The notes below the pieces were generated by a model. It did not search any database. It saw only the letters and a list, made by a program, of their open reading frames with translations, and was not told the origin of the DNA. A stretch of DNA of 64,000 nucleotides, taken from assembly GCF_029767005.1 (NCBI RefSeq), contig NZ_JARUQR010000003.1, positions 186,001-250,000 on the forward strand, given 5' to 3'. Made by a program: the position numbers and the translations under genes. This document shows, piece by piece, positions 25,433-33,257 of this stretch (position 1 is the stretch's first letter; every line of letters starts with the position of its first letter). The stretch is from Thiomicrorhabdus sp. ZW0627. Lineage in GTDB: Bacteria; Pseudomonadota; Gammaproteobacteria; Thiomicrospirales; Thiomicrospiraceae.

Positions 25433-26680
25433 TTATAGAGTGATTTGATTGCGGCCTTTGTTTTTTGATCTGTAGAGTGCACTATCTGCTCGGTCGAGCA
25501 GTTCAGAAATACTTTCCGATTTTTGCATGCAGGCGATTCCGCCGCTTATGGTCACTTGTTCAACCTCCGGAAAGCGATGGTTTTCCACTTTGCCGCGAAG
25601 TTCTTCCGCTAAACGCACCATGAAATCTTTGTCGGAATGTTCGAGCACGACAATGAACTCCTCGCCCCCCCAGCGTCCTATGTAGGCGTTATTTCTGAAA
25701 GTCTGTAGCAGCAATTTGGCGAAATCTTGCAGAACCTGATCTCCGGCCTGGTGCCCGAAATTGTCGTTGATGGCTTTGAAGTTGTCCAGATCAACCAGTA
25801 GCACACAGGTATTGGTTTCGCTTTTTTCGAATTCAGCATGGCAGTTTTCAAGCACGCGTTCGATTTTGAGACGGTTGAACAGCTGAGTCAGTGGATCGGT
25901 GATGGATAAACGTTCCAGCATTTTGTTCTGTTGCAGTAGTTCATCCTGGGCGGCGGTTAATTCTTGGGTGCGGGCTTGTACTTCCTGTTCGAGGTTGTCG
26001 TTTGTCTGGCGAAGTTTGTGATTGATGATATTGAATCGGCGTCCAAGAAAAACCGAGAACAACATGCTGACGATGATCAGGGTTGTCGCCAGCAGAATGA
26101 TCGATTGCATCAGCTGGTCGACCTGTTGTCTGGCTTGGCCGATCGACTTTTTTATTTCGGTGGCCTGGTCTAGCGAGAACTCGTTGACCTTGTGACTGAA
26201 ACGGTCGAGTTTGGCGAAACCTTCTTCAGTCAACAGTTGTTTGGCGGCTTCCGTTTGCCCGGCCATGGCCAGGTCGGCAATGCGGTTGTGTAACGGCCCG
26301 GTCTCTTTACCCATCGCCCGGATCTGGTTGAGCCAATCAAGTTCATGTTCGTTACTTTCCACCAGTGCTGCGAGTTGGTCGCGGTAGTGGGTGTAGTGCA
26401 TGCCATCTTCGTAGAGGCCCATCAGAGCGGCATCTTTGTCGAAAGGGTCATCGGAAAGGAGAATCCGTTGGATATCGACCGTGCGCTTCTGACCGGCAAT
26501 ATGCAAATTCATCAGGTTATGCTGTTTTTGGTATTGGTTGTCGACGACCTGAGTCGCGCTACTGAGTGTGGTGGCGGTGATTTGTTGAGCGGTGATGACC
26601 AAGGTGCTGACCAGAAGCAGAGTCAACAGAAATGCGACCAGAATGATGTTATTTGAGCGAAACCTGAAGTACTTGACCAT
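25433..26680 (-). CDS. Membrane-bound GGDEF diguanylate cyclase
   Basis: A 415-residue sensor enzyme that would make cyclic di-GMP. TM1 (about 10-32) and TM2 (about 193-213) flank a helical periplasmic domain of about 160 residues that resembles a four-helix-bundle sensor. A short coiled coil (225-260) leads to the GGDEF domain, with LLVDLDNFKAINDNFGH and the active site GGEEF at 338-342. The inhibitory I-site, RxxD five residues before GGEEF, reads R329-N-N-A332, so product feedback is probably lost. It is convergent with fetB. No operon partner. Confidence 0.92.
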   Translation of the reverse strand: MVKYFRFRSNNIILVAFLLTLLLVSTLVITAQQITATTLSSATQVVDNQYQKQHNLMNLHIAGQKRTVDIQRILLSDDPFDKDAALMGLYEDGMHYTHYRDQLAALVESNEHELDWLNQIRAMGKETGPLHNRIADLAMAGQTEAAKQLLTEEGFAKLDRFSHKVNEFSLDQATEIKKSIGQARQQVDQLMQSIILLATTLIIVSMLFSVFLGRRFNIINHKLRQTNDNLEQEVQARTQELTAAQDELLQQNKMLERLSITDPLTQLFNRLKIERVLENCHAEFEKSETNTCVLLVDLDNFKAINDNFGHQAGDQVLQDFAKLLLQTFRNNAYIGRWGGEEFIVVLEHSDKDFMVRLAEELRGKVENHRFPEVEQVTISGGIACMQKSESISELLDRADSALYRSKNKGRNQITL

Positions 26681-26796
26681 CGTTGCCAGTTGGATGCTTT
26701 GAAATAATCCTTATCAATATAGTGGATATGGCTTTACGGTCAAGCGATTTGGCTTGGTTTCGCTATCAACATTTTTTGGTCAGGCATTGATAATTA

Positions 26797-26845
26797 AAAC
26801 CCGACAGGCCTGTTCAAATTGAAATCGAACAGGCCTGTCGGGTTT
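26797..26845 (-). terminator. Terminator with 19-bp arms carrying CAGGCCTG
   Basis: AAACCCGACAGGCCTGTTC (26797-26815) and GAACAGGCCTGTCGGGTTT (26827-26845) are perfect 19-bp inverted arms around 11 nt. It lies 27 bp past the stop of the acyltransferase gene on the minus strand, so it ends that message. Each arm holds the repeated palindrome, and this copy gives its clearest long version. Confidence 0.8.
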
Positions 26846-26872
26846 GTAGACGGTTTTTGGTCAAAGCAGGGA

Positions 26873-28609
26873 CTAAATTCCGATCGGATTCAGATAGCGT
26901 TCCCGTTTTTTGGGTTTGAGTTTGTCGAGTTCGACCAGAATCAAGGCGTCGATGCAGGCATTGAAATCCGGGTCAATACTGAAGTCGATAAAACGACAGC
27001 CTTTATCGTCAGCCACTTCGGCATACTGCTTGAACAGAGTTGGCACTTTGACGCCTTCCAGTTCCAGCAGGGCGTTCAGTTTCTTGAAGCTGTCTTTGTA
27101 GTCTTCGCTGAAGACCGTCTTGGCGATTTCCTGATTTTCCTTTCGCAGTTTAATCGGACGTTTGGCAACCGCCAGATCCTGGTTGGAACCAAGCTGCTGT
27201 TGATAGAAACCGATAATCAGTTCTTGGGCGTTTTGCGGGTAGGCATCGCTCAAGGAGACCGGGCCAAACAGGTATTTGATTTCAGGGTGCTGGGCGACGT
27301 AAGCCCCGATTCCGTACCAAAGATAGTCCAGGCTGCGTTTTCCCCAGTAGCGCGGCTGCACGAAGCTGCGTCCCAGTTCAATGGCATTCGGTAAGTAGTC
27401 TTCTATTTCCGGTTTCAGGTCGAACAGGGTGCTGGTATAGAGACCTTCGATACCGTATTTATCAACCAGGTTTTTGCATTCGCCGATACGGTAAGCGCCG
27501 ACGATCTCCAGTTCTTCTTCGTCCCATAGCACCAGGTGTCGGTACTGGCTGTCGTACTTGTCAAGATCCATTGGCGTGCCGGTGCCTTCTTCAACCGAGC
27601 GGAAAGTCAGTTCGCGCAGGCGGCCGATTTCGTGCATCACCGGAGAATCGGGTTCGAAGTCGTAGAGGTAGATTTTTTTGCCGTCCTGGGTCTGACCAAG
27701 CAACTGGGCTTTCTTGAGCGTTTTTTTGAGTGCTTTGGGATCGACCGGATGGGCGATGGTCTCAACGGTTTCAAAAAGCGGTTTCTTGCCTTTTTTGGCG
27801 GCTTTGGCTTCTTTGTCCAGTTTGTATAGATGTTTGCGGAAACGGTTGGCCAGAGCCTTGGCTGGCATGTCGAGTTTGGCAACCGCTTTCCATGGAATCG
27901 CTTTTCCGATGTGGAACTGGATTTCCTGATGATCTTTGTTGAACATTTCCTGCACCAGCATCAAGGTTCCCAGTGGCTTGTACAGCGCTGAAAGGCTATA
28001 GAACAAAGCGGAGTTGCGTGCGTCGACATAGATCGGAACGATCGGCGAATTCGATTTCTCCGCCAGCTTGAGGAAGCCCGCTTTCCATTTGCCGTCGCGG
28101 ACTCCATTAGGACGAATGCGAGAGACTTCGCCTGCCGGGAAGATGATGACTGCCTCGTCGTTGTCCAATGCTTTTAAAATCGCCTTGAACTGGGTTTTGT
28201 GCGAGGCTTTGCCGCTGATGTTGTCAACACCGAGAAAGAGGGATTGCAATGGATCGATGTGGTTCAGCAGGTCGCTGGCGACGATGCGCACATCCGAACG
28301 GACGCTACGGACCATTTTCAGCAGAGCCAGTCCGTCAAGTGAACCGATCGGGTGATTGGCGACCAGAATGGCACGACCTTCCGACGGAATTCGGTTCAGT
28401 GAACGCGAGCTGACACGGTAACTGAAATTGAAATGGTTCAATACCTGATCCAGAAACGCAAACCCGCGAAGGTGTTGGTGGGTCAGGATGAATTGGTTGA
28501 TTTCATCTTCGTGGGTCAGGGCTTTGATCAGCTTGATAATCAGTTTTCCGCCCTTTTTGTTCGGTAGGTCAGGGAACTTTTCTGTCAGGGCTTTTTCTAG
28601 GTTAAGCAT
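26873..28609 (-). CDS. PlsC-like acyltransferase fused to a GNAT-type acyltransferase domain
   Basis: A 578-residue protein with two enzyme-like parts. Residues about 70-260 form a lysophospholipid acyltransferase domain with the VANHPIGSLDG (NHx4D-type) motif and FPAGEVSR. Residues about 320-540 (LRELTFRSVEEGTGTPMDLDKYD, GAYRIGECKN, LGRSFVQPRYWGKRSLDYLWYGIGAYVAQHPEIKYLFGPVSL in pieces) resemble OlsB/hemolysin-like N-acyltransferases of ornithine-lipid synthesis. Together they resemble OlsF-like bifunctional enzymes that make aminolipids, which can replace phospholipids when phosphate is short, but substrate is inferred. Single gene with its own strong terminator. Confidence 0.82.
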   Translation of the reverse strand: MLNLEKALTEKFPDLPNKKGGKLIIKLIKALTHEDEINQFILTHQHLRGFAFLDQVLNHFNFSYRVSSRSLNRIPSEGRAILVANHPIGSLDGLALLKMVRSVRSDVRIVASDLLNHIDPLQSLFLGVDNISGKASHKTQFKAILKALDNDEAVIIFPAGEVSRIRPNGVRDGKWKAGFLKLAEKSNSPIVPIYVDARNSALFYSLSALYKPLGTLMLVQEMFNKDHQEIQFHIGKAIPWKAVAKLDMPAKALANRFRKHLYKLDKEAKAAKKGKKPLFETVETIAHPVDPKALKKTLKKAQLLGQTQDGKKIYLYDFEPDSPVMHEIGRLRELTFRSVEEGTGTPMDLDKYDSQYRHLVLWDEEELEIVGAYRIGECKNLVDKYGIEGLYTSTLFDLKPEIEDYLPNAIELGRSFVQPRYWGKRSLDYLWYGIGAYVAQHPEIKYLFGPVSLSDAYPQNAQELIIGFYQQQLGSNQDLAVAKRPIKLRKENQEIAKTVFSEDYKDSFKKLNALLELEGVKVPTLFKQYAEVADDKGCRFIDFSIDPDFNACIDALILVELDKLKPKKRERYLNPIGI

Positions 28610-28699
28610 CGCGTTTTAGTCATCTTCTTGTTTGGTTTACTTCACTGTGCATTATCCGAGCGGATTTTGAAGTTAAGATGACATCACAATGATATTTTT

Positions 28700-28726
28700 T
28701 TGACAGATGCTCAATGCCCTTATAAT
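28700..28726 (+). promoter_or_regulatory. Sigma-70 type promoter of the TlpA-fusion gene
   Basis: TTGACA (28700-28705) and TATAAT (28721-28726) are both exact consensus hexamers, 15 bp apart, two short of the optimum. Transcription would start near 28733, leaving a 15-30 nt leader before the candidate start codons. Confidence 0.7.
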
Positions 28727-28749
28727 CTGCGTAGATTCAAATAACGGTG

Positions 28750-30045
28750 ATGGGCGGAAAAATGTTCGGTATCGATAAGAAGTGGCGTAATCCAAACTTT
28801 AAATCCTGGTTGGTCGCATTGCCGTTATGGCTCTGCCTGTCATTCACGCCATTGTTCGCTGCTGACTCCGTTCTGGAACTGGACGATGCCAGCTTAAATA
28901 TCCACGTTGTCGAGGCCCAGAAAACCACACAGGCACGACTGTTGTGGCTGCCTTCCGAATACGGCATCCTTCCCCAGGAAAAACGCGCCGCTGCGCAACT
29001 CGCCAAATATGGCATTGAAAGCTGGTTTGTAGATGTCTATGAGGCTTTGTTTCTGCCGCCGACACCAAGCGCCGTGGATGCGGTGCAGAGTGACTGGATC
29101 GAACAGTTAATCGCCAAAGCCAAGCAGGACGGTCGTCCGCTATGGGTGGTTGCGCCAAATAAGGCGGCGCAGTTGGCGGTCAGAGGCTTGTCGAAGTTTC
29201 AGCGTGAGGAGCATAACGGTTTGGGGTTGATCCTGATTAACCCGAACCTTTATCTGAATACACCGTTGCCCGGTCAGGACGCACAATATTGGGCGGAAGT
29301 GACCAGCGTCAATTTGCCGATCAGTATTTTGCAGGCCGAACTTTCCCCTTGGCGCTGGCGGGTCATGAAGCTGGCCGATAAATTGGCGAACAGCGGCAGT
29401 GACGTATTGGTCAAACTACAGAACAAGGTCAGGGACCGTTATTACTTCCGTCCGGATGCCTTGCCGATCGAAAAGCAGATTGCCACCCACTTGGCAGACG
29501 ACCTTCGCAGGTTGATGCAATGGCAACTGGCTTATCTTTCGGAAACCAGAATCGGTGGTGAACCTGCCAAACAGGTCGAAAACAAGGTCGAAGCGACCCG
29601 CTCCACCGAGTTGCAAGTCTATCGTGGCGATCAGAATCGCGGTTTGGAGCTGCAGGATTTGGGTGCCCGTTCGGTTTCGTTGACAGACTATAAAGGCAAG
29701 GTAGTGTTGCTTAATTTTTGGGCAAGCTGGTGTCCGCCTTGTGTGCATGAGATGCCGTCCATGGCTCGTCTCAAAGACAAGCTGGCAAACCAGCCGTTTG
29801 AAATCCTGGCGGTGAACCTGGCCGAGGAACAAAGGGCGATCAAGGCTTTCCTGATGCAACACCCTGTCAATTTCCCAGTCTTGCAGGATCCGTCCGGTTC
29901 GGCGGTTAAGACCTGGCAGGTGTTCGCCTATCCAAGCAGTTATCTGATTGATAAGCAGGGCAAGATACGTTTTGCCCTGTTCGGGGGTACCGAGTGGGAC
30001 CAGAAAAGTCACTTGGATAAGATTGAAGGGTTGCTGGCGGAGTAA
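28750..30045 (+). CDS. Exported protein: hydrolase-like N-domain fused to TlpA-type thioredoxin domain
   Basis: A protein of about 431 residues. After a signal peptide (ending LFAA|D), residues about 40-265 resemble an alpha/beta-hydrolase of the DUF3530 kind (VLELDDASLNIHVVEAQ, GLGLILINPN). No GxSxG elbow is obvious, so activity is doubtful. Residues about 285-430 are a TlpA/ResA-like thioredoxin domain (VVLLNFWASWCPPCVHEMPSM) with a CPPC active site and the cis-Pro segment YPSSYLIDKQGKI. The protein should act as a periplasmic thiol oxidoreductase. Starts at 28747 (GTG), 28750 and 28762 are all possible. It has a near-perfect promoter. Confidence 0.78.
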   Translation: MGGKMFGIDKKWRNPNFKSWLVALPLWLCLSFTPLFAADSVLELDDASLNIHVVEAQKTTQARLLWLPSEYGILPQEKRAAAQLAKYGIESWFVDVYEALFLPPTPSAVDAVQSDWIEQLIAKAKQDGRPLWVVAPNKAAQLAVRGLSKFQREEHNGLGLILINPNLYLNTPLPGQDAQYWAEVTSVNLPISILQAELSPWRWRVMKLADKLANSGSDVLVKLQNKVRDRYYFRPDALPIEKQIATHLADDLRRLMQWQLAYLSETRIGGEPAKQVENKVEATRSTELQVYRGDQNRGLELQDLGARSVSLTDYKGKVVLLNFWASWCPPCVHEMPSMARLKDKLANQPFEILAVNLAEEQRAIKAFLMQHPVNFPVLQDPSGSAVKTWQVFAYPSSYLIDKQGKIRFALFGGTEWDQKSHLDKIEGLLAE

Positions 30046-30151
30046 GTCTTGTAAAAACAACGGGTTAACTCGAAAGGAATAAGCTGTGGATAACTCGGTG
30101 AACTTTTGGGTAACCTTCGAACAAGGATATTTAAAAGCGTTTGCCCGTGGT

Positions 30152-31063
30152 TTATTCCCCTAACGTTTCCTGAGCCATGCGATAGCCTAGAGCGATCATC
30201 TCGTTGACCTTGGTGAACTCCATCATGCCGCAGGCGTTGCGCGGAATCTCGATGGTGATGTCCGGCGGATAGGCGGCCAGTTTCTGTCGGGCGATGGTGT
30301 TCTGCATACTGTCGAACGCCATGTTACTGACTTCATAAACATCCAGATTGAACGATCTGCCCAGATCCGTTTTGTCTTTGGACAAAAACCGCTCTTTAAG
30401 CGAACCGAACAGGCCTGTGATGTCGTTCAGCCAGGAATCCTCTTCAATGTCTTCTTCTGACTCCATTGGCTTGGCACTGTCAAAAATCGGCGTGCCTGCG
30501 AGATCGACGGCAATGCTCAGATCATTGTTCTGGCTGAACGTCGGCGCGATTGGCATCGGGTTGAGTACACCGCCGTCGATCAGGGTCATGCCGTGCAGGT
30601 GATAAGGGGTGAAGATCATTGGCAGTGAGATGGAGGCGCGAATCGCCTTCAACAGCGAGCCGGTCTGAAGCCACACTTCTTTCTCATTTTCGATGTCGGT
30701 CGCGACGGCGGTGAACGGAATCGGCAGGTCTTCAATGTTCGGATCGCCGATCAAGTCCTTGAAGGTCTCGAACAGCTTGTCACCTTTAATCAGGCCGCTT
30801 CGATCCCACGCTAGATCGGTTAAGGCGAGAATATCGGTGTTGGTGAGTTTCTTGAACCAATCGACGAACTCGTCCAGTTTACCGGCGGCATAGACGCCCC
30901 CAACCAAAGCACCCATCGAGCTGCCGGAAACGAAGCGGATTTCATATCCCTGTTCTTCCAGCCATCGGATGATGCCGATATGTGCCAGACCACGCGCACC
31001 GCCGCTTCCCAAAATCAGGGAGACGCTTTTCTTGTTTTTGAGTTTGTCGTGCGCTTTGGTCAT
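30152..31063 (-). CDS. Patatin-like phospholipase (RssA-like)
   Basis: A 303-residue serine lipase. The oxyanion loop is LGSGGARGLAH (18-28), the nucleophile elbow G47-S-S49-M-G51, and the dyad Asp is in LIDGGVLNPMP. The C-terminal part has an acidic insert (SEEDIEEDSW). Related bacterial proteins hydrolyse phospholipids or acyl esters. No signal peptide is present, so it acts in the cytosol or on the inner membrane. It follows pgm with only a 5-bp gap on the same strand and is probably translated from the same message. A CAGGCCTG copy lies within the coding sequence (30410). Confidence 0.9.
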   Translation of the reverse strand: MTKAHDKLKNKKSVSLILGSGGARGLAHIGIIRWLEEQGYEIRFVSGSSMGALVGGVYAAGKLDEFVDWFKKLTNTDILALTDLAWDRSGLIKGDKLFETFKDLIGDPNIEDLPIPFTAVATDIENEKEVWLQTGSLLKAIRASISLPMIFTPYHLHGMTLIDGGVLNPMPIAPTFSQNNDLSIAVDLAGTPIFDSAKPMESEEDIEEDSWLNDITGLFGSLKERFLSKDKTDLGRSFNLDVYEVSNMAFDSMQNTIARQKLAAYPPDITIEIPRNACGMMEFTKVNEMIALGYRMAQETLGE

Positions 31064-31068
31064 GACAT

Positions 31069-32709
31069 TTATTTCAATGCTTCGGCGACAATGGCTTTGG
31101 CCTCTTCCAGAATCATATCCAGATGGGCCTGACCGATGAAGCTTTCGGCATAGATCTTATAGATGTCTTCGGTACCGGAAGGGCGTGCTGCGAACCAGCC
31201 GTTTTCGGTGGTGATTTTCAGGCCGCCGATCGCCGCGCCGTTGCCCGGTGCATGGGTCAGTTTGGCGGTGATGGTTTCGCCCGCCAGCGTATCGGCCTTG
31301 ACCATATCCGGAGAAAGGTTGCTTAGTATGGCTTTCTCTTCACGGTTGGCAGGGGCGTCGATACGGCTGTAGATCGGGTTGCCGAACTCCTTGGTCAGTT
31401 CAAGGTACAGCTCTCCAGGGTCTTTACCGGTCACTGCCGTGATTTCCGCGGCTAATAAGTTAAGGATGATACCGTCCTTATCGGTACTCCATGGGCCGCC
31501 GTCGAAACGCAGGAACGAAGCTCCGGCAGACTCTTCGCCGCCGAACCCGAAAGAGCCGTCTTGCAGGCCGTCCACGAACCATTTGAAGCCGACAGGCACT
31601 TCGTTAAGGTTGAGGTTGAGTGCCGCAGCCACGCGGTCAATCATGGAGCTGGAAACCAGCGTCTTACCGACGGCGGCATTTTCCGGCCAGTCCGGACGGT
31701 GGGTAAATAGATATTGAATCGCCACTGCAAGATAGTGGTTCGGGTTCATCAGTCCAACCGATTTGGTGACGATGCCGTGACGGTCGACATCTGGATCGTT
31801 ACCGAACGCAAGATCGTAGTTGTCTTTTAAATCAATCAAGCCCGCCATGGCGTAAGGCGACGAGCAGTCCATGCGGATTTTTCCGTCCTTGTCGACGTGC
31901 ATGAACGAGAAGGTCGCATCCACTTGTGGATTGACGATTTCCAGATCCAATCCGTAGTGGTCGGCAATCGGCTTCCAGTAGTGGATGGCTGCACCACCCA
32001 TTGGATCGATCGCCAGTTTCAGGCCGGCGTCTTTGATTGCTTTCATGTTGATGACCTTATCCAGGTTTTCAACATAAGGTGTGATCAGGTCGGTCGGGCT
32101 GACGTATTCCGATGCCATGGCCTCATTCAGAGGCATGCGTTTTACCTCTTTCATACCATCGCGGATCATGTGGTTAGCACGCTCTTGAATCCATTTGGTC
32201 GCATCGGTGTCAGCCGGTCCACCAGTCGGTGGATTGTATTTGAAACCACCGTCCTGAGGCGGGTTGTGCGACGGTGTGATGATAACGCCGTCTGCCAGGC
32301 CGCCCTGGCGACCTTCGTTGTAGGTCAGGATGGCGTTGGAGACGACCGGAGTCGGCGTATAACGGCCGTTCGACTGGATGATGACGTTGATCTTGTTGGC
32401 GGCAAAGACTTCGATGGCGGTCGCGTGTGCCGCTTCCGAAAGAGCATGGGTGTCCATGCCGATGAACATTGGCCCGATGGTGTTCTGAAGATGGCGGTAT
32501 TCGACGATGGCCTGACAGATGGCGGCGATGTGATCCTCGTTGAACGTAGTCTTGCTTGAACAGCCCCGGTGCCCCGAGGTTCCGAATCCGACAGCCTGTT
32601 CCGGGATGTCGACGTCCGGTTTCAGGTTGTAATAGTCCGCCATCAGTAACGGGATGTTCTCTAATAGTTCAAAAGGGGCTTTTTTGCCGGCATAAGGGGA
32701 AAGGGCCAT
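31069..32709 (-). CDS. pgm: Phosphoglucomutase (alpha-D-glucose-specific)
   Basis: A 546-residue enzyme interconverting glucose 1-phosphate and glucose 6-phosphate. FGTSGHRG near the N-terminus, the phosphoserine loop [12 protein letters not shown], the metal loop [10 protein letters not shown], the sugar loop [11 protein letters not shown] and the C-terminal phosphate site [13 protein letters not shown] are all present. I chose the ATG at 32709: it gives the 546 residues of E. coli Pgm and a MALSPYAGK opening. The frame also has an ATG twelve codons upstream (32745) with a poor ribosome site. It is co-transcribed with the patatin gene. Confidence 0.95.
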   Translation of the reverse strand: MALSPYAGKKAPFELLENIPLLMADYYNLKPDVDIPEQAVGFGTSGHRGCSSKTTFNEDHIAAICQAIVEYRHLQNTIGPMFIGMDTHALSEAAHATAIEVFAANKINVIIQSNGRYTPTPVVSNAILTYNEGRQGGLADGVIITPSHNPPQDGGFKYNPPTGGPADTDATKWIQERANHMIRDGMKEVKRMPLNEAMASEYVSPTDLITPYVENLDKVINMKAIKDAGLKLAIDPMGGAAIHYWKPIADHYGLDLEIVNPQVDATFSFMHVDKDGKIRMDCSSPYAMAGLIDLKDNYDLAFGNDPDVDRHGIVTKSVGLMNPNHYLAVAIQYLFTHRPDWPENAAVGKTLVSSSMIDRVAAALNLNLNEVPVGFKWFVDGLQDGSFGFGGEESAGASFLRFDGGPWSTDKDGIILNLLAAEITAVTGKDPGELYLELTKEFGNPIYSRIDAPANREEKAILSNLSPDMVKADTLAGETITAKLTHAPGNGAAIGGLKITTENGWFAARPSGTEDIYKIYAESFIGQAHLDMILEEAKAIVAEALK

Positions 32710-32874
32710 GGGAATACTCGCTTTTTGCTTCGTAGTTTTAATCATCTTTTAAAAAGATTATATACAGTAAAAACAGGGAAAAAAGACAAAAATATGAAAA
32801 AACGGCCCGACAGGCCGGTTGAAAAAAACGTTTTATAAGCCTACCCTTTTAGAGAAGATTCCCTATAATCAAAA

Positions 32875-33168
32875 ATGATGAATCCAAGAAAAGCAATCCA
32901 TTCCATTCGCCTTATCGCGAGTTTTATCCTCCTGTTTGCGTTCACGCAGACGGTCGGGTTGCTACACTCTGAAATTCATCCATTCCATACGCACACCGCC
33001 GAGTGTGACCTGTACGACCAATTTGCCCAGCCGATTAATGAAACCGTCGACAGCGTTGCAGTTGTGTCGACCGTCTGGACAAGTAGTCGCCAGCCTGAAT
33101 TTTCGTTTGCCGAAATTTCTCTGGCCGAAGTTCCGCCTTTCTGGGGACGCGCCCCGCCTTCTGCCTGA
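32875..33168 (+). CDS. Small His-rich exported protein upstream of a TonB receptor
   Basis: A 97-residue protein with an N-terminal hydrophobic helix (about 10-28, FILLFAFTQTVGLLHS) followed by HSEIHPFHTHTAECD, rich in His with one Cys, and a C-terminus ending WGRAPPSA. Small His-containing exported proteins ending in RAPP-like tails are common beside metal-related TonB receptors; the DUF2946-type families are examples. The link to metals is inference. It lies 89 bp upstream of the receptor gene, same strand. TATAAT at 32864-32869 is so close to the ATG that the message could be leaderless, although no good -35 is visible. Confidence 0.65.
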   Translation: MMNPRKAIHSIRLIASFILLFAFTQTVGLLHSEIHPFHTHTAECDLYDQFAQPINETVDSVAVVSTVWTSSRQPEFSFAEISLAEVPPFWGRAPPSA

Positions 33169-33235
33169 TTGACTCCAACTTTACTTAACTTTCGATGCAC
33201 CTTTCCCACGTGGTGAGGTCGTGTCCTTGTATACG

Positions 33236-33249
33236 TTGATTACAATCAG
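33236..33249. promoter_or_regulatory. FNR-like palindrome at the receptor ribosome site
   Basis: TTGAT-TACA-ATCAG is one base off the FNR/ANR consensus and contains the perfect palindrome TGATT-AC-AATCA. It ends 8 bp before the ATG of the TonB receptor, overlapping the ribosome site. That position suits a repressor or chance better than an FNR activator. Confidence 0.25.
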
Positions 33250-33257
33250 GTAACAAA

